NCBI RefSeq assembly: GCF_020510665.1
Contig: NZ_CP075187.1
Span: 702,501-766,500, forward strand
Source: Dechloromonas denitrificans
GTDB lineage: Bacteria > Pseudomonadota > Gammaproteobacteria > Burkholderiales > Rhodocyclaceae
Direction of reading: 5' to 3'
Length of the DNA stretch: 64,000 nucleotides
This document shows, one piece after another, positions 1 to 7,984 of the stretch. Under the pieces are notes generated by a model. The model had not been told where the DNA came from and searched no databases. It saw only the letters and a list, made by a program, of their open reading frames with translations. The position numbers were made by a program, and so were the translations under genes. Position 1 is the first letter of the stretch. Every line of letters begins with the position of its first letter.

Positions 1-57
1 TCGCTCTGGAGGCCACACAGACCCTCCGCTCTACCCTAGGGCAGCCTCCCAGATAAA

Positions 58-906
58 TCAGGGTATGGGATTCGATGGGTTTTCGATGAACTTTATAAGT
101 TGTTCAGCGAAGAGTTCTCGTTGCCATTGATGTGGCGAATGGTCGGTGCCTTCATAAATATAAAGAATGGCATTCGGGATTTGCTTGGCAACGAAATGAG
201 CGGTTTCTCGACTATAAAAATTGCTTTGGCCGCCATAAACCAGCATCGATGGAATGTCGATCGTTGAGAGCACTGTTCGATAATCCGCAGCGGTCAGGCT
301 TTTCCAGCATTCAATCAAAGGGGCTGGATTTTGAGTCCGCAAGGATTGGCGGGATTTTTCCCAGCCGATAGCTCCGGCAAGATACTTTTCCCTGGCTCGC
401 TCGTTCAAACCAAAGGCCGTTAATTTCAAGACGCCTTCAGCAAAATCTTCCTCAAGCCAAGTCATCATTTGATCGGCTTTTGATTGGTCGAATGCGCCGT
501 ATACGCCAAACTTCCAAGTGCTGTCGGTCAGTAGTTTTGGGGATTGATCGATAAAGCACAGCTTGCTCAGACGGGCGGTTCCGTGATCACGGATATATTG
601 CCAAAGCGTTAAGGCGCCCATGGAGTGCCCAACTGCAGCTACACCCTTCAGTTGGTAATGGGTCATCATATTTTCCAGATCTCGTGCCATCCGCTCAGCC
701 GTTGGTGCAGCTTTGCCCGAAATTTCATGACCGCCATGCCCTCTGGCATCCCAGCGATATACCCGGTGCTTCCTGTTGAGGGTTTCAAGGAAAGGGAACC
801 ACTCCTGGTGGCTGGACGTCCAGCCATGCAGCATGACGAGCGGCGTGCCTTCTCCGGATATTTTCACATGAATCTTGGCGCCATCGTCGGCAAAAAAATG
901 GGACAT
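58..906 (-). CDS. alpha/beta hydrolase
   Basis: A cytoplasmic alpha/beta-hydrolase-fold protein of about 282 aa; the substrate cannot be told. The order of motifs is typical: an oxyanion-side HGW near residue 27, the nucleophile elbow GHSMG near residue 95, and a late GTDHSPH segment that would supply the catalytic His. No signal peptide is seen. The frame can be extended to a TTG at 948, adding 14 residues (MADYTSRTTTPFSD), but the conserved part begins at MSHFF, so the ATG at 906 is preferred; neither start has a convincing Shine-Dalgarno. It is divergent from the MBL-fold gene at 964, and the two may share a short promoter region. The family is clear, the function is not. Confidence 0.8.
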   Translation of the reverse strand: MSHFFADDGAKIHVKISGEGTPLVMLHGWTSSHQEWFPFLETLNRKHRVYRWDARGHGGHEISGKAAPTAERMARDLENMMTHYQLKGVAAVGHSMGALTLWQYIRDHGTARLSKLCFIDQSPKLLTDSTWKFGVYGAFDQSKADQMMTWLEEDFAEGVLKLTAFGLNERAREKYLAGAIGWEKSRQSLRTQNPAPLIECWKSLTAADYRTVLSTIDIPSMLVYGGQSNFYSRETAHFVAKQIPNAILYIYEGTDHSPHQWQRELFAEQLIKFIENPSNPIP

Positions 907-963
907 GTCTGAGAACGGTGTTGTAGTCCGGGAAGTATAATCCGCCAATCAATACGCCAAGGT

Positions 964-1917
964 ATGGAAATGTTCGATTTCAGAGATTACGGAAACGGAA
1001 TTGTTGCCTTTGACGCAGGTTATGTCAGGCCAATTCTGGCTGCAATTCACATGGTCATCGAAGAGGGCCGCGTTGCTTTTATCGATACAGGTAGTAACGA
1101 TGCTCTTCCGAATGCGCTGGCTGCTTTGGGGGCTGTCGGTCTTGATGCTGCCGCGGTCGACTACGTGATTTTGACGCATATTCACCTTGATCATGCCGGT
1201 GGTGCGGGTTGTCTGATGCAGGCATTCCCTAATGCCAAACTGGTGGTGCATCCACGGGGCGCCCGACACATGGCTGCGCCTGAAAAACTGGTTGCCGGGG
1301 TTTGTGCCGTGTATGGCCCGGAATACGTCCAGCGGGTTTATGGAGACATTATTCCTGTTGCCGCTGAGCGAATTATCGAGGCGGCAGATGGCCATACTGT
1401 GTCCTTGGCTGGGCGTCAGTTGATTTGCCTCGATACGCCGGGACATGCGCGCCATCATATTTGTATTGTTGATCAAAAAACCAGCGGCATCTTTACGGGA
1501 GACATGTTTGGTCTGTCCTACCGTGAGCTGGATGTTGATGGGCGTCAGTTCATCTTTCCAACGACAACGCCGACACAGTTCGATCCAGATGAGATGCGTC
1601 AGTCGATTCAGCGCTTGCTGGCCTGTGAGCCAGAAGCAATGTATTTGACGCACTACAGTCGAGTCGATCAGGTGTCTGAAAAGGGAGCTGAGTTGCTCCG
1701 GCACCTTGATGTGCTGATTGCACTTGCGCTCGCCGAAAAAGGCGCTGGCTCGCTTCGTCAGGTCAGAATCAAGGAAGCCATGACGGCTTATCTGTTGAGC
1801 CAGATTCGTGCTCACGGTTGTTGCCTGCCCGAGGCGACCTTGCTGGATATCTGGGGCACCGACCTTGAACTGAATGCTCAAGGATTGGTGGTTTGGCTGG
1901 ACAGTCTGCCTGATTAA
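964..1917 (+). CDS. MBL-fold metallohydrolase
   Basis: A 317-aa metallo-beta-lactamase-fold hydrolase. The metal-binding signature HIHLDH lies at residues 72-77 (His72, His74, Asp76, His77), followed by a GHARHH segment near residue 157, FTGDMFG near 175 and THYS near 230, which together give the usual two-metal site. The C-terminal 80 residues form an extra helical region after the fold. No signal peptide is seen, so it is probably cytoplasmic. The family includes glyoxalase II-like, lactonase-like and flavoprotein enzymes; no subgroup motif decides here. Its stop overlaps the end of corA on the other strand by 4 bp, so the two genes converge. Confidence 0.85.
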   Translation: MEMFDFRDYGNGIVAFDAGYVRPILAAIHMVIEEGRVAFIDTGSNDALPNALAALGAVGLDAAAVDYVILTHIHLDHAGGAGCLMQAFPNAKLVVHPRGARHMAAPEKLVAGVCAVYGPEYVQRVYGDIIPVAAERIIEAADGHTVSLAGRQLICLDTPGHARHHICIVDQKTSGIFTGDMFGLSYRELDVDGRQFIFPTTTPTQFDPDEMRQSIQRLLACEPEAMYLTHYSRVDQVSEKGAELLRHLDVLIALALAEKGAGSLRQVRIKEAMTAYLLSQIRAHGCCLPEATLLDIWGTDLELNAQGLVVWLDSLPD

Positions 1918-2978
1918 ACCAGGCGGCGACGCCAGAAAAGTATCAGCATCACCACGGCGATGGCTGCCATCAAGCCTAGGGCATATAGGTAGCCACCGCC
2001 AAGCTCCAGCCAGGGCATGGTGCGAAAGTTCATGCCGAAGATGCCGGCGATCAGTGTGGCCGGCATAAAAATAGTCGCAACGACAGTCAGCGTTCGTACT
2101 TCGAGATTGACTCGATGGCTGACTGTCGTCAAGTAAACGTCAAGCAGCCCGCTGGCTTGGTCGCGGAGATCTTCAAGTGACTCCAGAATGTGTACCGTAT
2201 GGTCATAGACATCGCGGATGTACAGGGCGACTTCCGGACGGAAAAAGTTGTCCGAATCCCGGTGGAGAAAGCCCAGAATTTCCCGCAACGGCTGAAGGTT
2301 GCGACGCAGTTGGGATACCGTCCGCTTGAACTGGTGAATTGCTTCAAGCGTTGATGGCTTGGCGTGCGACAAGATATCCATTTCCAGCTGCTCTGCGTGA
2401 TCGTCCAGTTGCTCGATTACGGCAAAATAGCTGTCGACCACTGCGTCAATCAGGGAATAAGCCAGTGTGTCAGCCCCCCCTTTGCGCAGGCTTGAGTGCT
2501 CTGTCCGAATCCGTTGGCGGACTGGCTCAAAGGTCTGGGATTGTCGCTCCTGAAAACTGAGGACAAAATCATGCCCGAGTACCAGGCTGATTTGATCCTG
2601 CATCAGCTCCAGCTTGGGACTTTTTAGTTCATATCGGTGCAGAACCAGATAAAGGTAGTCGTCGTACGCATCGATTTTTTGCCGTTGAGCATTGTTCAGA
2701 ATATCTTCCTGAACGAGCGGATGCAGGTTGAATGTTTGGCCGATTTCTTTCAGGTCATCGGCTTTCTGGATACCGTAAATATTGGCCCAGCGGAGTTTGA
2801 ACGGGCGCGGTGCCGTCGCGAAGTCGTGGCTGCTGACCAAGGGCCGTTCGGCCAGTCCCCGGTCGTCGTAGTCGATCAAGGTGAAGCTGGTTTCCGGTAT
2901 CTTGATTTCCCCGATATGAATCAGGGAGCCGGGAGGAAATCCAGCCTTGCTTGAGCGCAGTTTTTTCGGCTTTTTCAC
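1914..2978 (-). CDS. corA: CorA-type magnesium/cobalt transporter
   Basis: A 354-aa CorA family divalent-cation channel of the inner membrane. It has the long acidic and coiled cytoplasmic N-terminal part, then the signature GMNF near residue 315 closing the first of two C-terminal membrane helices, and a second helix ending in the positive tail FWRRRLV. This matches the pentameric Mg2+ channel architecture. The start is a GTG two bases after the tcdA stop, with no clear Shine-Dalgarno, suggesting translation follows from tcdA. It is the last gene of a leftward group (Hpt/HD-GYP protein, tcdA, corA). Whether it prefers Mg2+ or another divalent ion cannot be read from the sequence. Confidence 0.9.
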   Translation of the reverse strand: MKKPKKLRSSKAGFPPGSLIHIGEIKIPETSFTLIDYDDRGLAERPLVSSHDFATAPRPFKLRWANIYGIQKADDLKEIGQTFNLHPLVQEDILNNAQRQKIDAYDDYLYLVLHRYELKSPKLELMQDQISLVLGHDFVLSFQERQSQTFEPVRQRIRTEHSSLRKGGADTLAYSLIDAVVDSYFAVIEQLDDHAEQLEMDILSHAKPSTLEAIHQFKRTVSQLRRNLQPLREILGFLHRDSDNFFRPEVALYIRDVYDHTVHILESLEDLRDQASGLLDVYLTTVSHRVNLEVRTLTVVATIFMPATLIAGIFGMNFRTMPWLELGGGYLYALGLMAAIAVVMLILFWRRRLV

Positions 2979-2980
2979 TT

Positions 2981-3745
2981 TTACTGGCCGATGATTAGCT
3001 CAATAGCCTGTGCGGCCGCCACCATACCGAATACTGACGTAACACAAACGGACGATCCAAATCCGGCGCAGTTGAGTCCTCTAGGGCTTGGTGTCGCTGC
3101 ACAACTATCCGTGCTTTCCGGGTAGCGCAGCGGTTCTGTTGAGAAGACGGCAGGAACGCCAAATTTTTTGCCACCAGCTCGAGGAAAACCATGATCCCGA
3201 CGCAATCCTGAGCGAACCTTCGCAAGCAGAGGGTCCTGAATGGTCTGACTCAGGTCGGCGACTTGAATTTTTGTTGGATCAGTCTGCCCCCCGGCCGCGC
3301 CTGCAACGACAATCGATTGTTTGTTGTCCCTGCAAAAAGCGACCATGGCTGTTTTGATACGCACCTGATCAATGGCATCAATGATGATGGAAAAATGCGG
3401 CAAGAGAATTTGAGCCATATTCTCAACCGTGACGAAGTCTTCAATGCACGTGACTTTGCATTCAGGGTTGATGGCCTGAATGCGCTCAGCCATGGCGTCG
3501 ACCTTGGCTTTGCCATAGATCTCGCCGAGTGCATGAATCTGCCGGTTGGTATTCGATTCGGCCACCATATCGAGGTCGACCACGGTAATCTGCCCGATAC
3601 CTGTTCTGGCGAGTGCTTCGGCACTCCACGAGCCAACGCCGCCAATGCCGACGATACAAACGTGTGCCTGGCGCAGTCGGTGTGCGCCTTCTTCCCCATA
3701 CAGTCGTGCCACGCCACCGAAGCGGCGATCATGATCGATCGCCAT
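2981..3745 (-). CDS. tcdA: tRNA threonylcarbamoyladenosine dehydratase
   Basis: A 254-aa E1-like (ThiF/MoeB fold) enzyme that in the TcdA/CsdL family uses ATP to cyclise t6A37 of tRNA to ct6A. The N-terminal start MAIDHDRRFGGVARLYG is typical of the family and is followed by the nucleotide-binding loop GIGGVGS and the VVDLDMV strand. The C-terminal part carries the cysteine-bearing segment and a closing SVFGMVAA helix. The frame could start 16 codons earlier, but the ATG at 3745 overlaps the stop of the upstream HD-GYP gene as TGATG, indicating translational coupling. The tsaC homologue needed for t6A itself lies elsewhere in this window (54823-55818). Confidence 0.9.
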   Translation of the reverse strand: MAIDHDRRFGGVARLYGEEGAHRLRQAHVCIVGIGGVGSWSAEALARTGIGQITVVDLDMVAESNTNRQIHALGEIYGKAKVDAMAERIQAINPECKVTCIEDFVTVENMAQILLPHFSIIIDAIDQVRIKTAMVAFCRDNKQSIVVAGAAGGQTDPTKIQVADLSQTIQDPLLAKVRSGLRRDHGFPRAGGKKFGVPAVFSTEPLRYPESTDSCAATPSPRGLNCAGFGSSVCVTSVFGMVAAAQAIELIIGQ

Positions 3746-4848
3746 CAAGCTTCGACCGTTTTGCGAATGACTGCGTTGAACGGTGCGATCCATTCAGGAG
3801 CAAATTGATTGTCGCAAGCGTTGATTTCCGCGATCGCCCGCAGTACCGAACGATTTTTGCCGCGATGAATGTGTTTGAGCATGACGGCCTCAAAGGCGTC
3901 GACGATGGCAATGATTTTGGCTCCGGGACAAATATCATTGGCTGCCAACTTGTTGGGGTAGCCTCCGGCGTCCGGCATTTCATGATGCTGTGCAACCATC
4001 TCTGCTGCAGCCTCCCAGCCTGGCATGCGCTGCAACAATCCTGCCGCGTAACCCGGGTGGTTGCGCAGGGATAGTTTGTCATCTGCAGTCATCTTGCCCA
4101 TTTTCAGCCAGACGGCTTCAGGCAGGAGCATCATCCCGATATCGTGGAGATAAACGGCCGCCTCGAGTTGGACCGGATCTACCGCATCTCCGCCTGCCTT
4201 GTTGGTTTCCAGTGCGAGACGCAAAATTCGCATCGTTCGTCCCTTGAAGAGTGGCGAACGACTTTCCAGCTGCAAGGCCAGGGAGCGGAAAAAGTGCAAG
4301 TCAGAGGTGGCGTTTTTTTGTTCCGGTTTGGGCGTGGCGACTCGTGGGGCTCGGCTTGAAATATTGGCAATGACCGGAGGAAATCCGGTGACTGCTTCAA
4401 TTAGTTCTGCGCAATGAGTGTCAACACTGTCTGCACTCGACAGCGCGAGCTTCTCTAGTCCCTGGATCAGGGCGAGTAGTTGAAGATGATCCACCGATTT
4501 ACCCGACAGCAGGGCATCAGTAGCCAGTTCAAGTCGGTCGACGGCAAGCAGGATCAGTTCTGAAAGCAAATCGGAAAACAGAATTTCGCCTTCCCGAAAC
4601 CGGGCCATCATTGTTTCGATCGGATGGGCAATGGCGACACCCAGTTCGAACTTGCAAAGGGAGGCATCGCCCTTGATGTTGTGGATGGCTCTGAACAGCT
4701 CAGCCGTAATCTCGCGATCTGCTGGTGTCTTTTTGAGGCGTGCTACATTGCGTTCAACTTCCGGGGCGCGATCCGTCAGTACTTCGGCAAACTCCTCAAG
4801 CGCATCGCGGTCCTGAACGACCGGTGCAATGATCAAGCGGATATCCAT
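3745..4848 (-). CDS. Hpt domain / HD-GYP phosphodiesterase fusion
   Basis: A 367-aa protein joining a histidine phosphotransfer (Hpt) domain to an HD-GYP domain. The Hpt motif HNIKGDA places the phosphorylatable His at residue 56. The C-terminal half has HD at 235-236, HP at 264-265, and HHEMPDAGGYP at 288-298, so the metal ligands and the GYP triad expected of a cyclic-di-GMP phosphodiesterase are present; the only change is Ala294 where Gly is usual. No receiver or membrane segment is present. This suggests phosphorelay input into c-di-GMP breakdown. It heads a leftward group with tcdA and corA and overlaps tcdA by TGATG. Domain calls are solid; enzyme activity is inferred. Confidence 0.85.
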   Translation of the reverse strand: MDIRLIIAPVVQDRDALEEFAEVLTDRAPEVERNVARLKKTPADREITAELFRAIHNIKGDASLCKFELGVAIAHPIETMMARFREGEILFSDLLSELILLAVDRLELATDALLSGKSVDHLQLLALIQGLEKLALSSADSVDTHCAELIEAVTGFPPVIANISSRAPRVATPKPEQKNATSDLHFFRSLALQLESRSPLFKGRTMRILRLALETNKAGGDAVDPVQLEAAVYLHDIGMMLLPEAVWLKMGKMTADDKLSLRNHPGYAAGLLQRMPGWEAAAEMVAQHHEMPDAGGYPNKLAANDICPGAKIIAIVDAFEAVMLKHIHRGKNRSVLRAIAEINACDNQFAPEWIAPFNAVIRKTVEA

Positions 4849-4990
4849 CTCTGCCTCCCTGTTGTTCGATTTTCAGGTGTCGAGTTTATCCCAAAGCGCT
4901 GATAAATAAGAGGGCGGAAGCGCCGGCGGCCTTGACTCCCCCCTTCATGGCACCTAAGATTTCGGGCTTCCCAAGAGAATCGCCCTTACT

Positions 4991-5959
4991 GTGACACTGG
5001 AACAGCTTTACGCCCTGATCGGGCCCGACATGAAGTCCGTGGATGCGGTTATCCGCGATCGCTTGCATTCCGATGTGGCCCTGGTCAGCCAGGTGTCCGA
5101 ATACATCATCAACAGCGGTGGCAAACGCATGCGGCCGGCCTTGGTGTTGCTGGCTGCCGGTGCCATGGGTTATCAAGGGACGCGTCATCATGAAATGGCG
5201 GCTGTGGTTGAATTCATTCACACGGCTACGCTTTTGCATGACGACGTGGTCGATGAGTCAGCGCTGAGACGCGGCAGGGATACGGCAAATGCCATGTTCG
5301 GCAATGCAGCCAGCGTTCTGGTTGGAGATTTCCTCTACTCGCGCGCATTCCAGATGATGGTCTCGGTGGATAACATGCGCGTTATGCAAGTGTTGTCCGA
5401 CGCGACCAATGTGATCGCCGAAGGTGAAGTCCTGCAGTTGATGAATTGCCACGACGCAGATGTCGACGAGGCGCGTTACATGCAGGTCATCCATTACAAA
5501 ACGGCCAAGCTTTTCGAGGCGGCGGCTCAACTGGGCGCCATTTTGGGGCAGGCCACTCCCGAGGTGGAGAAAGCTCTGGCGGCTTATGGCATGCACTTGG
5601 GAACAGCCTTCCAGCTGATTGACGATGTGCTCGATTATTCGGGGCAGGAAGCCGATACAGGCAAGCATCTTGGTGATGACCTGGCTGAGGGCAAGCCGAC
5701 ATTGCCGTTGATTTATGCCATGCAGCATGGTTCACCGCAGCATTCGGCCAATGTGCGCAAGGCGATTGAAGAAGGTGGCCGTGACGATTTCCCGGCTGTT
5801 CTCGAAGCGATCCGTGCCAGCGGAGCTTTGGATCATGCCCGGGCGCGGGCACGTCAGGAAGCCGAGCTCGCAAGATCATCAATTTTTTGCTTGGGGGCTT
5901 CACCTTTTAAGGAAGCTCTGCTACAATTGTCCTCCTTCGCAGTTGAGAGAAATCACTAG
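4991..5959 (+). CDS. ispB: octaprenyl diphosphate synthase
   Basis: A 322-aa trans-polyprenyl diphosphate synthase that makes the side chain of ubiquinone. The first aspartate-rich motif HDDVVDE (Asp84, Asp85, Asp88) and the second, LIDDVLDY (Asp211, Asp212, Asp215), are intact, as are GGKRMRP near residue 43 and the basic region after the first motif. The GTG at 4991 is the only start that gives the family's usual N-terminus; its Shine-Dalgarno (AAGAGA, about 12 bases upstream) is weak. It is followed by the tRNA-Pro gene, whose probable promoter lies within the last codons of ispB. The rplU-rpmA pair that often sits next to ispB is not in view. Confidence 0.93.
   Translation: MTLEQLYALIGPDMKSVDAVIRDRLHSDVALVSQVSEYIINSGGKRMRPALVLLAAGAMGYQGTRHHEMAAVVEFIHTATLLHDDVVDESALRRGRDTANAMFGNAASVLVGDFLYSRAFQMMVSVDNMRVMQVLSDATNVIAEGEVLQLMNCHDADVDEARYMQVIHYKTAKLFEAAAQLGAILGQATPEVEKALAAYGMHLGTAFQLIDDVLDYSGQEADTGKHLGDDLAEGKPTLPLIYAMQHGSPQHSANVRKAIEEGGRDDFPAVLEAIRASGALDHARARARQEAELARSSIFCLGASPFKEALLQLSSFAVERNH
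5899..5927 (+). promoter_or_regulatory. candidate promoter of tRNA-Pro
   Basis: TTCACC and TACAAT separated by 17 bases, ending 49 bases before the tRNA. The -10 is good, the -35 poor. It lies inside the 3' end of ispB. No such element is seen at the same place before the second tRNA copy. Confidence 0.4.
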
Positions 5960-5974
5960 ATTCTTTCGGTTGCA

Positions 5975-6053
5975 TTCGGAGTGTAGCTCAGCCTGGTAGA
6001 GCACTGCGTTCGGGACGCAGGGGTCGCAAGTTCGAATCCTGTCACTCCGACCA
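5975..6053 (+). repeat. left 79-bp direct repeat (att-like, contains tRNA-Pro)
   Basis: These 79 bases recur without a mismatch at 10172-10250. The identity covers the whole tRNA plus two T residues before it, and stops at the CCA end. Because an integrase gene lies just inside the right copy, the pair is best read as the attachment-site duplication of an element that carried a complete tRNA gene. Confidence 0.85.
5977..6053 (+). tRNA. tRNA-Pro (CGG), first copy
   Basis: A 77-nt cloverleaf with encoded CCA. The acceptor stem CGGAGTG pairs with CACTCCG; the anticodon arm CTGCG-TTCGGGA-CGCAG gives anticodon CGG, reading CCG proline codons; the T arm contains GTTCGAATC. It sits 17 bases after ispB and is followed by a strong terminator. 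The sequence is identical to the copy at 10174-10250, and this pair brackets the integrative element. Confidence 0.97.
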
Positions 6054-6063
6054 AGTATGGTCG

Positions 6064-6097
6064 AAAAAAGCCTTGAGAAATCAAGGCTTTTTTCTTT
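6064..6097 (+). terminator. rho-independent terminator after tRNA-Pro
   Basis: A 13-bp stem (AAAAAAGCCTTGA with TCAAGGCTTTTTT) closed by a GAAA loop and running into TTTCTTTT, eleven bases after the tRNA. Confidence 0.9.
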
Positions 6098-6114
6098 TGT
6101 GGCCTCGGTATTGC

Positions 6115-6124
6115 TTCAAGTAGT
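6115..6124 (+). repeat. left inverted decamer TTCAAGTAGT
   Basis: TTCAAGTAGT here is inverted at 10152-10161, and both are followed (inward or outward) by a TGCAA. The pair lies 62 bp and 11 bp from the two tRNA copies. It could be a recombinase arm site; a 10-mer alone is weak evidence. Confidence 0.35.
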
Positions 6125-6157
6125 GGCTGCAATCGTCTCTTTGCTGATCACATCCTG

Positions 6158-6176
6158 TGTGATCAAAGTGTGATCA
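6158..6176 (+). repeat. left phased repeat TGTGATC x2
   Basis: TGTGATC occurs at 6158 and 6169, exactly 11 bp apart. The same 19-base arrangement, differing at two bases, is found in the same orientation at 10101-10119 just ahead of the integrase start. The spacing of one helical turn suggests paired arm-type binding sites for the integrase or an excisionase. Confidence 0.5.
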
Positions 6177-6482
6177 CGCACTAGCAGTCAAATACGACTG
6201 CCTAAATTCAGCCTATCACGGTCCGGCTACCGTGCACAAGTGGTCTGCTTGTCTGCTATTCCCTCTAGCCTCGCTCCTGTAATTCCGCCTGCATTCGCGT
6301 CTGAATCCACTGCGCTCATGCGAAATCCCCTCCGTGCCCGTCGGTGCACTAGCCGCCCCCATGCCCCTCCCCGTTGTGGCCGGATTCCGTACCCGCCCTG
6401 TGATTAGAGTTGCATGTAACGGATAAAGAAACCTCGCAAGCATCTTTGTCTAATTCATAACAATCCCACTGTTTTCTGTGTC

Positions 6483-6547
6483 TTGGTCATTGGTCCATCC
6501 CTCGCTGAAGGGATTGCGGCTAGGGCTGGGTGCGAGCCAGTGACCAA
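6483..6547 (+). promoter_or_regulatory. possible structured 5' leader (three-way junction) or operator
   Basis: TTGGTCATTGG (6483-6493) and CCAGTGACCAA (6537-6547) can form an 11-bp helix with every position paired as RNA, the single DNA mismatch becoming a G-U pair. Inside it is a perfect 6-bp hairpin, ATCCCT at 6497-6502 with AGGGAT at 6509-6514, and a weaker third hairpin in the GGCTAGGGCTG stretch. It ends 17 bases before the ATG of the 300-aa gene and 5 bases before its Shine-Dalgarno AGGA. It may be a leader that controls translation, or at DNA level an operator. No known RNA family was recognised. Confidence 0.4.
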
Positions 6548-6564
6548 CACACAGGAAATCGATC

Positions 6565-7467
6565 ATGCAACATAGCAACGAATTTGAGGATGCAATGGCA
6601 AGCATCTATATGTCTGACACCTTTGATCCCGCTGAGACAGTTCCTATATTTCTCCCTTCCAATCTTTCTCCCGAAATGCGAGAAATAATCGCGGAAGTGG
6701 TAAGGACATCGCCAGACATGCGCATCTCGAACCCAGATGCTCCTTGGGAGGGGGGTGATATTGTTCAAGAGCCTCGTATTGCTACAGTTCAGCAGAAAAG
6801 CCTTGCAGAGATGCCCGAGAAGGCAGCGCTGAGCCAAGCGCTGACACGCCAACAAATTATGGCCAAGCGGCAGAAAGCTGTACGTGAAGCCAACTCAGAA
6901 TGCTGGAGCGCCCTAAGGGCACAGGGTTTCAAGTCACAGCAGCACACTGAAAATGACTTTGTGCAAGTAATCGTGAGATTGCTAGACCTACAACTAGATG
7001 GTGTAACCCAAAGTATCAGTGCTCTGTTAAAGGGTGTGTTTCCGGACGCTCCAGAGAAGGCTAAAAGTATCAGGGGGAGCAATAGGGCTGAGCGATGGAA
7101 GGCTGCATACAGTTCGGATGTTGTGCGGAACCACCCTGTGGAGATAGCTATGCGAGCGATTTATGGCAGGGTAGGTATGAACCAGAGAGCTTCTGCTGTG
7201 AGCTTTGGGGCGAGCTTAAGTATCCATGTGGCATTGTTCAAAGGTTGCGACCGGATCGCAAAGCTCGAAGCCCGTTTGCAATTGCCTGAGCAACAGATGC
7301 AGGCTACAAAGCAACGGGAAGCTCTTGCGGACACCGGTGCCCTCACGCCAAAGGAGATGGTGCTAACCCTTTACAAAAAAGAGCTTGGGCCGACCGTGAT
7401 CGCAAAGCAGCTGGGTATGAATTTGGAGCGGGTACGGTCAATTATCGCGCGTTCCAAAAGGACCTGA
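6565..7467 (+). CDS. hypothetical protein with C-terminal HTH-like end
   Basis: A 300-aa soluble protein that I do not recognise. The Shine-Dalgarno AGGA lies 8 bases before the ATG. No signal peptide or membrane helix is seen. The middle (about residues 75-130) is helix-rich and charged. The last 45 residues, MVLTLYKKELGPTVIAKQLGMNLERVRSIIARSKRT with its surroundings, look like a helix-turn-helix (GPTVIAKQLGMNLERVRSII). It is the only rightward gene of the element and the farthest from the integrase, and it follows the possible leader at 6483-6547. A DNA-binding regulator or a replication/partition protein of the element are both possible; neither is shown. Confidence 0.65.
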   Translation: MQHSNEFEDAMASIYMSDTFDPAETVPIFLPSNLSPEMREIIAEVVRTSPDMRISNPDAPWEGGDIVQEPRIATVQQKSLAEMPEKAALSQALTRQQIMAKRQKAVREANSECWSALRAQGFKSQQHTENDFVQVIVRLLDLQLDGVTQSISALLKGVFPDAPEKAKSIRGSNRAERWKAAYSSDVVRNHPVEIAMRAIYGRVGMNQRASAVSFGASLSIHVALFKGCDRIAKLEARLQLPEQQMQATKQREALADTGALTPKEMVLTLYKKELGPTVIAKQLGMNLERVRSIIARSKRT

Positions 7468-7984
7468 AACGGAATTCAGGAAGGGGGCAAGGGAGGGTGC
7501 AAATGCACCCGGTTTTTAGGGTCGATTTCTATTACTACGTAAGTAAATATTTAGAAACCTTCCTTGCTATCCAGTCTTCCTGTTTTCGATCTGAACCGCC
7601 TGAGTGCAGGTTGTATTAGTGTTTTGCTATATAAGCCATGTAAGCGTTTCCAGAGGCTTTCTGTGCCTCGGGTGAACATTGCCCCGCCCCCCGGCACGAA
7701 ACCCCGCTGAGAGCCCGGCAGGTGCCTTTGTGGTCATTCCTGCTGTTCCCCGTTCTGGAGATTCTTGCCAACGCTTGGGGGGGGCTTCCAAAGCTGCATT
7801 AGCGTTCAGTTATGGATTGCTCATGCGCGGGTGTCTCCATTCCCGATGCTCTGCTAAACGCCCCCCGCAGCCCCTCTGGGGCCATCCTGAGCGGTCGGGT
7901 AGACCTGCCCAAGACAACCCCTTCGGGCTGTATAACCCCCCGCCAGAGCGCCTTGCAGCAGTCAATATGGCAGGGGGGCGAGGA
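7468..7984. other. 517-bp gap without a recognised gene
   Basis: C-rich on the plus strand with several long C or G runs. Near its right edge, an imperfect inverted repeat pairs CCCCCCGCCA (about 7937-7947) with TGGCAGGGGGG (about 7968-7978) and may end transcription of the leftward lipoprotein gene. An open frame runs through 7679-8017 but its proline- and arginine-rich translation has no coding character. Confidence 0.5.

Noticed and set aside
949..1881. Long minus-strand frame opposite the MBL-fold gene
   Set aside because: It lies fully inside a gene with clear metal-binding motifs on the other strand and has no family features.
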